Below, in pieces: positions 23,687 to 31,822 of a stretch of 44,215 nt of DNA. The stretch is from contig CASEXH010000034.1 of assembly GCA_949291945.1 (NCBI GenBank), positions 1 through 44,215 on the forward strand. The letters are read 5' to 3'. Each line of letters opens with the position of its first letter. The first letter of the stretch is position 1. Under the pieces are notes generated by a model. The model was not told the DNA's origin. It ran no database searches and was given only the letters and a program-made list of their open reading frames with translations. Origin of the DNA: an uncultured Bacillota bacterium (GTDB lineage: Bacteria; Bacillota; Clostridia; Lachnospirales; Lachnospiraceae). Position numbers and translations under genes: made by a program.

Positions 23687-23737
23687 AGGTTATATTCCTC
23701 CGAGGCTGTTAATTTAACTTTTAATGCTTCTCGCAGA

Positions 23738-24403
23738 TTAAACATCTGAAAAAACACTGCCTGCGGATACCAGAGTATCCACCAGCTCATCGATCTGTCG
23801 TATAGTTTTCTTAACAGCAGACTCCTCTTTATTTTTTCGGATTTCATTCAGCCTTTTTTTCAATTCCTTCATCTCATATTTAGAAAGGTATTCCTTTAAA
23901 TGGCCGGCCCGGTCCAGAAGATCAGCAAAAACAATGGCGTCTTTTGAAGGCAGGTCATTTCTCAGAAGTTCTGTGCGAAGGTTATCTGCCACATCAAAAA
24001 GGATTTCTCTCTTGGGCCTGTACTTGCCTTTTCCAATTTTTTCCAATGAACGAGTGTCCTCATCCATAGACTGGGCAAGGGAATCCGTAAGCTCCCGAAG
24101 TTTTTTGTCCGTAAAAGCTCCCGTATACTTTTCCACGATCTTTTCTGCTTTTACCGGTTTTCCACGATTGGCGGTCTCCTGTTCGATCATATCGTAAAGA
24201 GATTTTAAATATCCCATAGATTCCGGCAACTTATCCGTTATAGACAGTCTCTTTTTTTCTATAGTAACACATTTTGCCATATACATTTCCAGTACTCCTG
24301 CAGCAATAAGACATGCCACCGGTACCTGATCATAACTGGAAAAATTTCCTTTTTCGTTTACTGTGCAGATAAAAAATTTCTGGGTCAAGCTTAAATCTTT
24401 CAT
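23738..24403 (-). CDS. GPP34-like (Golgi phosphoprotein 3 family) protein
   Basis: About 221 aa. The start MKDLSLTQKFFICTVNEKG and the segment VPVACLIAAGVLEMYMAKCVTI-x-KKRLSITDKLPE follow the GPP34 pattern of helices with a small beta-hairpin between a leucine-rich helix and the phosphate-binding face; the C-terminal half is charged and helical (EYLSKYEMKELKKRLNEI). I prefer ATG 24403 with AGGAGG about 10 nt upstream; 24433 is an unlikely start. Bacterial GPP34 proteins may bind phosphoinositide-like or anionic lipids, but the role is unknown. Assignment is by pattern, so moderate confidence. Confidence 0.6.
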   Translation of the reverse strand: MKDLSLTQKFFICTVNEKGNFSSYDQVPVACLIAAGVLEMYMAKCVTIEKKRLSITDKLPESMGYLKSLYDMIEQETANRGKPVKAEKIVEKYTGAFTDKKLRELTDSLAQSMDEDTRSLEKIGKGKYRPKREILFDVADNLRTELLRNDLPSKDAIVFADLLDRAGHLKEYLSKYEMKELKKRLNEIRKNKEESAVKKTIRQIDELVDTLVSAGSVFSDV

Positions 24404-24517
24404 AAACTGGATTCCTCCTCTGATAAAATGCATTGGATAAATTCTTTATTATATAGCATAACCTGAACAGCATTGCTTTTCAATAGGATATCCAGATTTT
24501 ACTGTTTTACCGTTCTA

Positions 24518-24546
24518 TTGACAAATCTGTAATTTTCTTCTAAGAT
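24518..24546 (+). promoter_or_regulatory. Promoter of the MarR operon
   Basis: TTGACA (24518-24523) and TAAGAT (24541-24546) are 17 bp apart. Downstream, AATTAG (24551-24556) and CTAATT form an imperfect inverted repeat around the transcription start, a reasonable MarR operator. Confidence 0.6.
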
Positions 24547-24601
24547 ATATAATTAGTTTACTAATATTTAGCATTCTAATTATTATGAAAGGAGTTTGTA
24601 T

Positions 24602-25039
24602 ATGAGACTTTCTTATCATTACATGCTGATGGTCAATCATGTGATCCTGCAGAAAAAATTGTTTCTTTCTCTGAAAGACACAGGATTGACTTTAGGGCAG
24701 CCCAAGGTTCTGGATTTTCTCCGGGAAAAAGACGGGGCAGCCCAGAAAGAAATCGCTGCAGCCTGTCATATCGAACCGGCATCTCTTACAACAATCCTCA
24801 ACGGTATGGAAGAAAAAGGATTGATCCAGAGGAAAAGCATGAACGGGAATCGGCGTTCCTGGCATATTTTTCTCACAGACCGGGGCAAGGAAATGGTAGA
24901 AGCCATAGACAAGGGCTTTGAAGAGCTTGAAGTCCAGGCTTTTTCCGGAATTTCCGGGGAGGAACGGGAAAATTTTTTAAAAACTTTTGAAAAGATTTAT
25001 CAGAATATGGAAGCATTGGAGGAAAAGAAACATGACTGA
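24602..25039 (+). CDS. MarR-family transcriptional regulator
   Basis: About 145 aa. The winged helix shows KEIAAACHIEPASLTTILNGMEEKGLIQRKSMNGNRRSWHIFLTDRG, i.e. recognition helix followed by the basic wing, flanked by helices for dimerisation. I select the ATG at 24602 (AAAGGAG 7 nt upstream) rather than the TTG at 24596. It overlaps the next gene by 8 bp, so the two form one unit; autoregulation and control of the downstream membrane protein are likely. Confidence 0.9.
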   Translation: MRLSYHYMLMVNHVILQKKLFLSLKDTGLTLGQPKVLDFLREKDGAAQKEIAAACHIEPASLTTILNGMEEKGLIQRKSMNGNRRSWHIFLTDRGKEMVEAIDKGFEELEVQAFSGISGEERENFLKTFEKIYQNMEALEEKKHD

Positions 25040-26312
25040 AAAAATTAAGCGCTATATTATTTTCCTTATCGGATTATTCATTAATTCTTTCGGGGTAAGT
25101 TTTATCACAAAGGCAGACCTGGGAACTTCCCCTATCTCTTCCATCCCCTATGTCCTCAGTCTGAATTTCCCATTTACCCTGGGAGAATTTACTATATTTT
25201 TCAGTCTTCTGCTGATCTTTCTCCAGCTTATCATACTAGGAAAAAATTTTAAGCTGGAGCATTTCCTGCAGATACCTGTATCCATTATTTTCGGATATTT
25301 TATTGACCTTACAACTTTTATGTTGGGGACCATGAACCCGGAACTGTATCCGGTAAAACTTGTTTCTTTGCTCGTCGGATGTGTGATCCTGGGATTTGGA
25401 GTTTATATGGAAGTGCTGGCAGATGTGGTCATGCTTCCCGGGGAGTCCTTTGTACGGGCTATCGTCCTTACCTGGAAGACAAATTTCGGCAATACAAAAG
25501 TGGCCTTTGACGCTTCCATGACCATCATTGCCGGAATCTTGTCCCTATTCTTTTTTCACAGACTTCAGGGCGTTCGGGAAGGTACCATTATTGCAGCCCT
25601 TTTAGTTGGTTTTATTGCCAGACTCTTTGGACGGCTCCTTTCCTTTCTTCCCGCCCTGCTCTATCCGGAAGCAGCTGAAAAAAATAGGGGAGAAGCACTT
25701 CAGGGACCAGAAAATCACTGGACCATCGCCATTGGCCGTCAATATGGCTGCGGCGGACATGAAATCGGGAAAAAACTGGCTGAGAAGCTGGAATATAAGT
25801 TTTATGATGGGGAAATTATTGAAATGATCGCCGGAACTACCGGCTATTCCAGAAAATTTATTAAAGACCGGGAGGAGAAAATGACAAACAGTCTCCTCTA
25901 TGATCTGGTCAATCAGATGTATGCCTATTCTCCGGATACTCCTGCCCCAAAAGACGAAATCTTTCAGGCGGAATCCCAGGCGATCCAAAAGCTGGCTGAA
26001 ACAGAAAATTGTATTATCATCGGCAGATGTTCTGACTATGTTCTGAAAGATCACCCTCACTGCCTTCGGGTATTTTTAGGAAGTTCTTTTGAAATAAGAG
26101 TAGAAAGACTGATGGAATCTAAAAATCTGCCTAAAAAAGAAGCAGAACAGGAAATCCGTCTGGAGGACAGGCGCCGCCGTGATAACTATCGTTATTACAC
26201 CCGGCAGCCCTGGGGATTTTCTCCAAACTATCATCTTACATTAGACACCAGCCTGGGTACAGACTATTGTGTAGATCTTATTCTTCAGACTCTGTCTCAT
26301 CTTCAGAAGTGA
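25032..26312 (+). CDS. Fusion: YczE/YitT-type membrane domain + cytidylate-kinase-like domain
   Basis: A 426-aa protein from the ATG at 25032 (GGAGGAAAAGAAAC before it). Residues 1-210 have about five to six hydrophobic segments and the Gly/Pro turn TKADLGTSPISSIPYVLSL typical of the YczE/YitT-like membrane family. Residues 220-426 are a cytidylate-kinase-like domain (IAIGRQYGCGGHEIGKKLAE, YDGEIIEMIA, IIGRCSDYVLKD, LEDRRRRDNYRYYTRQPWG), the atypical family in which the P-loop reads G-x-G-G-H. A free-standing relative of this second domain is at 40391. Fusing a kinase-like domain to a small-molecule membrane domain suggests a linked transport/phosphorylation role. The gene overlaps the convergent carboxypeptidase gene by 35 bp. 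Confidence 0.8.
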   Translation: MTEKIKRYIIFLIGLFINSFGVSFITKADLGTSPISSIPYVLSLNFPFTLGEFTIFFSLLLIFLQLIILGKNFKLEHFLQIPVSIIFGYFIDLTTFMLGTMNPELYPVKLVSLLVGCVILGFGVYMEVLADVVMLPGESFVRAIVLTWKTNFGNTKVAFDASMTIIAGILSLFFFHRLQGVREGTIIAALLVGFIARLFGRLLSFLPALLYPEAAEKNRGEALQGPENHWTIAIGRQYGCGGHEIGKKLAEKLEYKFYDGEIIEMIAGTTGYSRKFIKDREEKMTNSLLYDLVNQMYAYSPDTPAPKDEIFQAESQAIQKLAETENCIIIGRCSDYVLKDHPHCLRVFLGSSFEIRVERLMESKNLPKKEAEQEIRLEDRRRRDNYRYYTRQPWGFSPNYHLTLDTSLGTDYCVDLILQTLSHLQK

Positions 26313-27318
26313 TGGTGTCCGGTTGTGTCAATTCTGCAAGCTGTCTGTAAACAGATACGGCGTCCATAATATGATACGGATCCGTATCATGATTTCCATC
26401 TGCATGAGCGGTAACTAAAACATAAGACTTTCCGTTTACCTCTCCCAGACTTGCCAGACACAGGCCTGCGTCAGAGGTAAATCCTGTCTTTCCACCTTGT
26501 ATGTAGGAATCCTGTATCCCGGCTTTTTCCATAGATTCAAGCATAGAACTGTGAAAAGTAAAACCCTCAGGGTGCAGGTTTGTAGGTGCTACACTGTAAG
26601 TTTTTGTGGTAAAGATCTCACGGAAGGTCTGATTTTTCAGAGCTTCCTGAAGGATCAACGCCATATCTTCCACACTGGAATAGTGATTAATATCCTGCAG
26701 TCCTGTAGTGTTTGTGAAATGTGTGTGTTTCAAGCCAAGATCTGCAGCTTTTTCATTCATTTTTTCAACAAAAGCCGTTTCAGAGCCTGCAATATTCTGT
26801 GCCAGAGCTACGCAGCACTCTCCTCCGGAAGGCAGGATCGCACCATACAACAGGTCCAGGTAGGTGGCAGTTTCTCCCGGTTCAAACCCTGCCATGGAAG
26901 CCCCTTCTTCATTTAATGGAGGGAAGATGTCTTCATTTAAAGTTACAGAAGCGCTGGTATCAGGAATGTTTTCCAGAGCGACCAATACCGTCATCATCTT
27001 TGTAAGTGAAGCCGGATAAATAATCTGTCCAGAATTTCTTTGGGTCAGAATTTCTCCGCTATCCAGATCAATCAGTATGGCACTGCTGCTGTATAAGCCG
27101 GATAAATCTGCAGTTTCCAGCTCTTTCTCTTCCTCTTTTTCGGCCTCCAGTTCTGATTGTGTATTACTGGCCTCCAGGGTCTCTTCTTTTTCTTTATTTA
27201 TCTGCTGTGTCAGAAACAAAATCCCTACCAACAAAATCAGCACAAAAAAACTTCCTATTTCCAGTATAAAATAGATTTTTGTTCTTCTTTTTTTCTTCTG
27301 CTTCACATTTTTACTCAT
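26278..27318 (-). CDS. D-alanyl-D-alanine carboxypeptidase (serine-type penicillin-binding protein)
   Basis: A 346-aa protein with one N-terminal membrane anchor (residues 15-38) and a Glu-rich linker (about 44-70), then an S11-type carboxypeptidase domain. Motifs: SxxK with catalytic Ser104 and Lys107 in YPASLTKMMT; KTG in QGGKTGFTSDAG. The middle motif, usually SGN in DacA, reads SGG (164-166, PSGGECC), a change also seen in many Clostridial homologues. It trims peptidoglycan side chains on the outer face. Its 3' end overlaps the opposite fusion gene by 35 bp. Confidence 0.85.
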   Translation of the reverse strand: MSKNVKQKKKRRTKIYFILEIGSFFVLILLVGILFLTQQINKEKEETLEASNTQSELEAEKEEEKELETADLSGLYSSSAILIDLDSGEILTQRNSGQIIYPASLTKMMTVLVALENIPDTSASVTLNEDIFPPLNEEGASMAGFEPGETATYLDLLYGAILPSGGECCVALAQNIAGSETAFVEKMNEKAADLGLKHTHFTNTTGLQDINHYSSVEDMALILQEALKNQTFREIFTTKTYSVAPTNLHPEGFTFHSSMLESMEKAGIQDSYIQGGKTGFTSDAGLCLASLGEVNGKSYVLVTAHADGNHDTDPYHIMDAVSVYRQLAELTQPDTITSEDETESEE

Positions 27319-27407
27319 TCCTATTGCTCATCCCTTTCCATCGACTTTCGTATTATAAGATAAAAATGTCACTGAAAAAGGGCGATATAATTAAAATTTT
27401 ATTAAAT

Positions 27408-27827
27408 TCATATGAAGCCATGTTTTTTAGTTTTTCTCAGACAGTTCACGCACCAGAGGATCTGGAGCAGCAGGCTTACCAGGGCAATTCCCATGGCAGC
27501 CAGAAACAGCAGGGAATGAAAGGAATCTCCCTGAAGTCTGTAGTAGAAGAAAGAACCCCCGGATATCAGTATGAAAAAGGGAAGGGGAACGGTCCAGAAA
27601 ATTATCACTGCCGCCAATATATACCGCATAGCTTCTATATGAAGATAGTAGAAAACCAGTGGGATCAGATAAAAAGCGGCGATGAGGATCATATTCTGCC
27701 ACATGCCGGGATTTCCAAAGCTGGTGCCTTTTCCTGCCGCAGGAGTCACAGATATCGCCAAAAGAGTAAACTCATATCCCAGCAGTGCAGCCAGGGTCCA
27801 TTTTCCGATAGAATTTTTTGATTTCAT
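27408..27827 (-). CDS. Small membrane protein of unknown function
   Basis: A 139-aa protein with about four hydrophobic segments (roughly residues 12-28, 43-60, 67-92 and 105-125). The N-terminus KSKNSIGKWTLAALLGYEF and loop TPAAGKGTSFGNPGMWQN give no family recognition. It has a good ribosome site (GGAGGTTTTATCACAT). It sits alone between the carboxypeptidase gene and the hairpin cluster at 27961. I do not recognise it. Confidence 0.6.
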   Translation of the reverse strand: MKSKNSIGKWTLAALLGYEFTLLAISVTPAAGKGTSFGNPGMWQNMILIAAFYLIPLVFYYLHIEAMRYILAAVIIFWTVPLPFFILISGGSFFYYRLQGDSFHSLLFLAAMGIALVSLLLQILWCVNCLRKTKKHGFI

Positions 27828-27960
27828 ATGTGATAAAACCTCCTTTTTCTTTCAGTATACAGAGAAAAAGCAGGAAATTTATCAAAATGTAAGAATCAGC
27901 GGAAATGTTGTCAGAAGTGATTCAAGAATCCTATTGAGAAAATTCTGGTCTATTTATATA

Positions 27961-28100
27961 ATAGTAAGCGACAAATATATTTGCCGCTTACTATAAACCC
28001 TCCGGGAGATGCGCACGATTTTTGCAAGGAAATCTCTGCGCTTCGCACAGCAAAAATCGGCGCAGGAAACGTCACAATAAAAATTATTATGACGTTTCCT
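27961..28100. repeat. Three tandem hairpins upstream of the AgrA/AgrC-like genes
   Basis: Hairpin A: TAGTAAGCG (27962-27970) pairs with CGCTTACTA (27985-27993) around the palindrome CAAATATATTTG. Hairpin B: CGATTTTTGC (28016-28025) with GCAAAAATCG (28050-28059), with an inner smaller stem. Hairpin C: AGGAAACGTCA (28064-28074) with TGACGTTTCCT (28090-28100). All three arms are perfect. No T-runs follow. Together they occupy almost the whole leader of the downstream operon and look like a dispersed palindromic element or a structured leader RNA. Confidence 0.65.
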
Positions 28101-28129
28101 ATAACAATACGCCAGGTGAGGTAGAGATT

Positions 28130-28837
28130 ATGAAAATTGCGATTTGCGAAGATGATATAAAAACCCAGTCCCTTCTGGAAAGCTATCTGGAAGAATATCC
28201 GGCAGACCTGGAGTGGAAAATTTTTTCTTCCGGGGAAGAACTGCTGGCCCATATAAAAGAAGATAAGGACTATTTTTCTCTGTATTTTATGGATATTTCC
28301 CTGCCGGGAATAGACGGGATCCAGACATGCGCCCAAATCCGGAAAAGAGATCAGAAAGCCCTGATCGTTTTTGTGACAGATTACAAAGAATATGTCTACG
28401 AAGTATTTCAGGTACTGCCCTTCCGCTTTCTGATCAAGCCAGTGAAAAAAGAAGCTTTTTCAAAAGTCCTGAGGGAAGCCGCAGACTTTCTCCTTCTCCA
28501 TGACCGGCGGCTTACCTTCCGCATCCGGCAGACCATGTATGAGATCCCCTGGGGTGAAATTTTATATCTGGAAGGAGATCTCCGGAAAGTCCATCTTCAT
28601 ACGGTATTGGGAGAATATACTTTCTACGGAAAACTGGAAAAACTGAAGGAACAGCTTACTCCCGGAGGATTTTTCCAGTGTCACAAATCCTATGTGGTAA
28701 ATCCGGAATATATCCGGGCCTCCAGGGAAACATCTATTATTCTCAGAAATGGAGAGGAGATTCCTGTAAGCAAAAGCTTCCGGAAAGAATCAAAAGAAAA
28801 ACACCTGCAGTATCTGAAAGGAAGGTGGGGACAATGA
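28130..28837 (+). CDS. AgrA-like response regulator (LytTR)
   Basis: A 235-aa regulator: receiver domain with CEDD, phosphoacceptor in LYFMDISLPGIDG, and Lys in LIKPVKK; LytTR domain with EIPWGEILYLEGDLRKVHLHT, FYGKLEKLKEQL, FFQCHKSYVVNPEYI and the end GEEIPVSKSFRKESKEKHLQYL. ATG at 28130 follows AGGTGAGG; an upstream frame starting at 28022 reads the leader hairpins and is not used. It overlaps the kinase gene by 4 bp. It is the intact counterpart of the damaged regulator at 4238. Confidence 0.92.
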   Translation: MKIAICEDDIKTQSLLESYLEEYPADLEWKIFSSGEELLAHIKEDKDYFSLYFMDISLPGIDGIQTCAQIRKRDQKALIVFVTDYKEYVYEVFQVLPFRFLIKPVKKEAFSKVLREAADFLLLHDRRLTFRIRQTMYEIPWGEILYLEGDLRKVHLHTVLGEYTFYGKLEKLKEQLTPGGFFQCHKSYVVNPEYIRASRETSIILRNGEEIPVSKSFRKESKEKHLQYLKGRWGQ

Positions 28838-30135
28838 ATTTTCCATTTGCAGCTCTAGCATTAAACTTTATTTTCGATATTTTTCTATACGCAGTAACTC
28901 TTTGTGTTTTTACATCGCTTTTAAACCGTATCTTCGGAAAACCGGGACCCTATCTGAAATGGGTACAGGGAGCCCTGCTTCTGGCAGGAATTCTTCTGCT
29001 TATTCTTTTTGATCTTATTTCCATCCAGGGTTCCCGGTTCTATGAGCTGACTATGACAGAGGTGCCCCTCTGTCTGTTTCTGCTGTTCTCCTATTCCGGC
29101 AGCCGGCAGAAAAAACTTTTCTTCGCTTTTTCCCTTTTTACACTGACCGTCTTCTATCTGTTTTGTCTGAATGACCTTACCAATCTCCTTCATCATGGAT
29201 TGAACTATTATCTGCCCTTTTACCAGCTTCAGCTATTCTATCATATCTTTCTCTGGCTGATCCTTTTTCTCTGCCAGAAGCTTTGCGGCAGCTTTGAAGA
29301 AAACATCTTTCTTTCTCCGACCCTTTGGGGATTCCTGTTTGGCATTTCCGGAGCCCTATTGCTGATTGCATTGGGTTCTTTGCCCCTGGTGATTTCTTCC
29401 TCCATAAAATATAACCGGAAAATGTTTCTTCACCTGGGGCTTATGCTCCTCCTTCTGGGACTAAATTACTGCCTTTTTGCCCTGTATAAAAGGTTCTATC
29501 TCTATGGGGCAAAGGCCAGAGAGGCCGCTCTTACCCGACAGCAGTTAGAATACCAGGAAAAATATTACCGGGAATATCTCCACACCACAGGAGAGATCCG
29601 CAGGCTCCGTCACGATATGAAAAACCATCTGCGGACCGCAGCTTCTCTCTATGCCGAGGGAAAAGGCCAGGAGTTGGAAAACTACCTGGAAACTTCCCAG
29701 AAAGAACTGAAAGACTACGAAAACTTTGTTATGACCGGAAATCCCTGCCTGGATGCAGTGCTGAACCTGAAGCTCCAGGAAGCCAGACAGAAAAATATCT
29801 GCTGCCTTACCCAGCTTACCATACCGGAAAACAGTGTGTTCCTGGACTTTTCCGATACGGTGACCATATTAGGGAATCTACTGGATAATGGGATAACCTC
29901 CGCTTTGGACTTTCTGGCGCCTGGCGCTCCGGTCCCAGAGATCCGGCTGTCTCTGATCTATCAGGAGGGCAATCTCCTCCTACACATGGACAATCCCTGC
30001 AAAGTTAAGCAGAAGCCGCCCTACGGTATTGGAATGAAAAATGTAGAATCCCGGGTGGAGAAATATCAGGGGACCCTTGTGACAGAAGTTAGAGAAGGAC
30101 GTTATTATACAGATATATTACTGTATGGAGCATAA
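28834..30135 (+). CDS. AgrC-like sensor histidine kinase (GHKL)
   Basis: A 433-aa kinase with six hydrophobic segments in residues 1-205, then RRLRHDMKNHLRTA (phosphoacceptor His), the N-box LLDNGITSALDF and G-box YGIGMKNVESRVEKYQG. This is the class that senses peptide signals in Firmicutes. The start ATG overlaps the regulator stop (CAATGA). No peptide precursor or processing protease (AgrD/AgrB) was found beside it, so its ligand is unknown; an intact operon of two genes. It ends 6 bp from the convergent P-loop protein gene. Confidence 0.9.
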   Translation: MNFPFAALALNFIFDIFLYAVTLCVFTSLLNRIFGKPGPYLKWVQGALLLAGILLLILFDLISIQGSRFYELTMTEVPLCLFLLFSYSGSRQKKLFFAFSLFTLTVFYLFCLNDLTNLLHHGLNYYLPFYQLQLFYHIFLWLILFLCQKLCGSFEENIFLSPTLWGFLFGISGALLLIALGSLPLVISSSIKYNRKMFLHLGLMLLLLGLNYCLFALYKRFYLYGAKAREAALTRQQLEYQEKYYREYLHTTGEIRRLRHDMKNHLRTAASLYAEGKGQELENYLETSQKELKDYENFVMTGNPCLDAVLNLKLQEARQKNICCLTQLTIPENSVFLDFSDTVTILGNLLDNGITSALDFLAPGAPVPEIRLSLIYQEGNLLLHMDNPCKVKQKPPYGIGMKNVESRVEKYQGTLVTEVREGRYYTDILLYGA

Positions 30136-30141
30136 TTGCGT

Positions 30142-30921
30142 TCAGTCCTCCAAATCGTATAATTTATATAGATCCAACATAGTGCCGTAGGTCAGCTTCC
30201 GTCCCATAAGCTGGCGGTAGGTGGCTGACTTGGTCCTGCCGGCTTCTTTCTGTTTTTCCATCTGCCGTACAATGGAGTCATACTCCTGCTTGACGCCTCT
30301 GTGCATTTTCCGGTAAGCCTCCAGCTCTTTTTTCAGACTTTCCAAATCTTCGGGAAATGCACTTTCCGTTTCATTTATGTTTTCCATTTTCTTTTCCTCT
30401 TCTTTTTCATTGTCTTCTATCCCTGTATCCCTCAGTATTGCAGCTGCTGTTTCCTCAGGAGTTTGTCTGGAAACATGAATTTTCTTCGTATTTAGTTTTT
30501 CGTACAGAGGAAGCCGCCGGATACTCCGCTCTAACACATCTTTTTGACGAAGTCCCTGACGGATATCTTTTTTCAGTCTCTCTTCCAGACTTTTCTCATC
30601 AAGGATCAGGGAATACAGATGAACTTCTGCATTCCGGCAGTCCAATCTGGATAAAAGTGTGTCCAGGATTTCCTGCTCGTGAAGAACCCAGCAGAAAATC
30701 ACATGGTCGTAGGCCGAACAGGCAAGGAAATTATTCAGTATATGGGTAATGTTATCCATTACCATTGCCTTAGTCTCCTCTGTTACCTGAAAAGGCTCCA
30801 TATTCCAGCACCAGTCCCCGTCCAGGAAAACGCTGTTTTTCAATTTTTTCTTTAAAATATTGCAGACTGTAGTCTTGCCGGCTCCCATGGTGCCGCCGAT
30901 CACATAAAGATGTTTTTTCAT
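30142..30921 (-). CDS. P-loop nucleotide kinase-like protein with coiled C-terminal extension
   Basis: A 259-aa protein. Residues 1-170: P-loop NTPase, Walker A GGTMGAGKTT at 9-18, DGDWCW (34-39), DHVIFCW; similar in layout to small AAA_33-type or shikimate-kinase-like phosphotransferases. Residues about 172-195 are a Glu/Lys-rich linker (IEDNEKEEEKKMEN). Residues 193-259 are a helical domain with SLKKELEAYRKMHRGVKQEY and ending TYGTMLDLYKLYDLED, like a short independent protein of its own. The substrate is not clear. Gap to the EcsC gene upstream is 95 bp. Confidence 0.7.
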   Translation of the reverse strand: MKKHLYVIGGTMGAGKTTVCNILKKKLKNSVFLDGDWCWNMEPFQVTEETKAMVMDNITHILNNFLACSAYDHVIFCWVLHEQEILDTLLSRLDCRNAEVHLYSLILDEKSLEERLKKDIRQGLRQKDVLERSIRRLPLYEKLNTKKIHVSRQTPEETAAAILRDTGIEDNEKEEEKKMENINETESAFPEDLESLKKELEAYRKMHRGVKQEYDSIVRQMEKQKEAGRTKSATYRQLMGRKLTYGTMLDLYKLYDLED

Positions 30922-31016
30922 AGAATGATTGCCCCAAATTATATCAATACTCTCATTTTTCTATATAAGCATTGCTGCTGTGGTGTTTATAACTCTTTCC
31001 AATTTACATAAAATAG

Positions 31017-31811
31017 TTATGGTAAACGTTTTCTTGCTTTGTCCAGTAAAAATCGTTTTTGATACTTGATTTTTACATATTTCATGATCCTCTGGAGATA
31101 TACGGTATCGTAAATTCCTCCTGCCGCTCCCACCACTGGGATTCCCTGAAGGAATTTCATATACAAAAGCTCTCCGGAAAGCATGGAAGAGGTGTCTTTG
31201 ACCTGCTTCTTCATATCGTATCCTTCTGGAAGTTTCTTCATTTCCATAAAAAGATCTGTCTTTTGATTTTCCTGAACCAGTTCCTCTCCATACAGCAAAG
31301 ATACCTGGATCAGTTTCAGGATAAAGTACCGTTCTTCTTCTGTATCGTAGGCGTATCCATAGTGCAGGGCCACTTCATAAATGCTTTTCAGGATCATTCC
31401 TGTAAAAAGGGGAATATCCGGCAGACCGATCCCCAGTACCCCTAAGCCTACCCCCTCTGCTGTAGACAAAAGAAGATTTTTTCTGGAGGAGGCGGCAGCG
31501 CCTTTCTTAAAAGTCCGTAAGGTGTTTTTGTTCTCCCGGATTTCCGCCGAATAAGCGTTAACCTTGTACCCATGCTCCAGATCTTCTTTTTTGTAGGTTT
31601 TTTCTATGATCCCGGTTCCCTTGTCAAAGACCAGGAAAAAAGCCTTGCTAAATGCTGCGTCCAGCTTCTCCTGAAGTCCATCGGGAATCTTCTGGGCCAG
31701 CTTCTGGTTCAGAAAAGATTCCTTTTTCTCTTTATACTTGTCTATATATCTTTGTTCCTGTTTTAAAACCGTCTCCAGTTCTTTTTCAAGAGAGGATTTT
31801 CTGGAAATCAA
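31017..31811 (-). CDS. EcsC-family protein
   Basis: A 264-aa protein with an N-terminal charged helical part (residues 1-50) and the EcsC core, including GVGLGVLGIGLPDIPLFTGMILKSIYEVALHYGY (split hydrophobic segments) and the sequence ERYFILKLIQVSLLYGEELV. In Bacillus EcsC is linked to an ABC transporter of the Ecs system, but no EcsAB is nearby here. Starts 11 bp after the phosphodiesterase gene and so probably is the third gene of a folC-yfcE-like-ecsC-like operon. Function is unknown. Confidence 0.8.
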   Translation of the reverse strand: MISRKSSLEKELETVLKQEQRYIDKYKEKKESFLNQKLAQKIPDGLQEKLDAAFSKAFFLVFDKGTGIIEKTYKKEDLEHGYKVNAYSAEIRENKNTLRTFKKGAAASSRKNLLLSTAEGVGLGVLGIGLPDIPLFTGMILKSIYEVALHYGYAYDTEEERYFILKLIQVSLLYGEELVQENQKTDLFMEMKKLPEGYDMKKQVKDTSSMLSGELLYMKFLQGIPVVGAAGGIYDTVYLQRIMKYVKIKYQKRFLLDKARKRLP

Positions 31812-31822
31812 TAGCTTTCCTC

